This document shows, in pieces, positions 12,603 to 12,988 of a DNA stretch of 12,988 nucleotides (its first letter is position 1; every line of letters starts with the position of its first letter). Location of the stretch: contig JBFLYE010000176.1 in the NCBI GenBank assembly GCA_040756715.1, forward strand, positions 1-12,988, given 5' to 3'. A program made the position numbers and the translations under genes. The stretch comes from a bacterium (GTDB taxonomy: Bacteria; UBA9089; UBA9088). Below the pieces are notes generated by a model. That model worked only from the letters and a program-made list of their open reading frames with translations, was not told where the DNA came from and did not search any database.

Positions 12603-12852
12603 TCCAAAGCGTAGATTCTCTAACTCAAGGACAGCAAAGAGGCATTCCCAATGGAAGCTTCCTTCTCCTTCTATTTCCCTTTGCCCACAATGTAAGCACC
12701 CAAAGCTTCCCCATAGGGTATGCACAAATTGCGGGTTTTACAACAATTCCCTAGTCCTTTCAATGGCAAAGAAGGAATTTAGAAAGGAGAGAAAGGAGAA
12801 GAAAAGAAGGGAAATTGAAGGAACTAAAGAAGAGGAAGAGAAGAAAGGGTAA
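12595..12852 (+). CDS. rpmF: 50S ribosomal protein L32, zinc-ribbon form with long charged tail
   Basis: The N-terminus [20 protein letters not shown] is typical of L32, and residues 30-46 hold the zinc ribbon C30-x2-C33 and C43-x2-C46 followed by GFYN. The protein is 85 residues against roughly 55-60 in most bacteria; the extra C-terminal part (about 58-85) is almost entirely K, E and R, and is probably disordered. The ATG overlaps the SPFH gene by 8 nt, with GGAG a few bases upstream. In many genomes rpmF precedes plsX/fabH; what follows here lies beyond the window. Confidence 0.93.
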   Translation: MANPKRRFSNSRTAKRHSQWKLPSPSISLCPQCKHPKLPHRVCTNCGFYNNSLVLSMAKKEFRKERKEKKRREIEGTKEEEEKKG

Positions 12853-12868
12853 TTCCTCCTTTCTTTTC
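12838..12868 (+). terminator. weak candidate terminator after rpmF
   Basis: GAGAAGAAAGG (12838-12848) can pair with CCTTTCTTTTC (12858-12868) around a 9-nt loop that contains the stop codon. The core 8 bp are perfect. The stem is AT-rich and the T-tract lies within its 3' arm rather than after it, so termination is uncertain. Confidence 0.3.
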
Positions 12869-12946
12869 ACCATTAGCTTTAGATGGGTAAAGGTAAATAC
12901 TTACTATAGTATCTTCCATTACTTAGTGCAAAAATAGTATTTAAGA

Positions 12947-12979
12947 AATTTTGAATTCTAAATTTTGAATTTTGAATTG
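12947..12979. repeat. AT-rich tandem-like repeat (TTTTGAATT)
   Basis: Three close copies of TTTTGAATT, the first followed by CTAAA, lie in the last gene-free stretch. The remaining spacer after rpmF (12869-12946) also holds the inverted repeat AAATACT/AGTATTT, with no gene or clear promoter. No function is assigned. Confidence 0.55.
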
Positions 12980-12988
12980 AAAAAGGTT

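Overview
The window reads as a chromosome segment of an AT-rich, Gram-negative-type (diderm) bacterium, probably from an uncultivated or poorly sampled lineage. The diderm call rests on an LptA/OstA-like periplasmic protein and two predicted outer-membrane beta-barrel proteins. Arginine is mostly AGG/AGA and many genes overlap by 4-14 nt. The tRNA genes do not encode CCA. Phylum cannot be fixed from the sequence alone. A paired MetF/MetV (methylene-THF reductase) is typical of lineages with Wood-Ljungdahl-type C1 metabolism, but no other gene of that pathway is visible here.

Layout. (1) 77-790, minus: a stand-alone tandem-receiver response regulator whose second receiver has lost its phospho-acceptor Asp. 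(2) 925-6374, plus: a tightly packed run of dciA (DUF721), a secreted FecR-domain protein, two predicted outer-membrane proteins, an LptA-like protein and aroA. It looks like one transcription unit mixing replication, envelope and shikimate functions. (3) 9367-6361, minus: rplW-rplB-rpsS, a detached fragment of the S10 ribosomal operon, followed by metV-metF. This unit converges on aroA with a 14-nt tail overlap. (4) 9467-11038, plus: pyrF, then a gene encoding an N-terminal J-domain fused to a complete IspF. (5) 11042-11584, plus: tRNA-Thr(TGT), tRNA-Tyr(GTA), tRNA-Gly(TCC), starting 3 nt after the ispF stop. (6) 11844-12852, plus: an SPFH/stomatin-like protein overlapping rpmF (L32).

The most unusual part is 11204-11823. 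Behind both tRNA-Tyr and tRNA-Gly lies the same 129-bp element (three differences between copies). Its ends are an inverted and a direct copy of the T-arm of the adjacent tRNA, and two of the three differences are compensatory, so each copy matches its own tRNA. Each copy is accompanied by a duplication of the tRNA 3' end plus 34-46 bp of locus-specific downstream DNA. This looks like a small tRNA-tail-associated mobile or recombinogenic element; I do not recognise it.

Other points worth attention: four genes at the head of transcription units (response regulator, rplW, pyrF, dnaJ-ispF) have near-consensus -35/-10 boxes ending only 6-10 nt before the start codon, which predicts leaderless mRNAs, whereas several downstream genes carry Shine-Dalgarno sequences. 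The J-domain/IspF fusion and a three-copy 7-bp repeat inserted in frame in aroA are also notable. There is no gene-free stretch over 300 bases.
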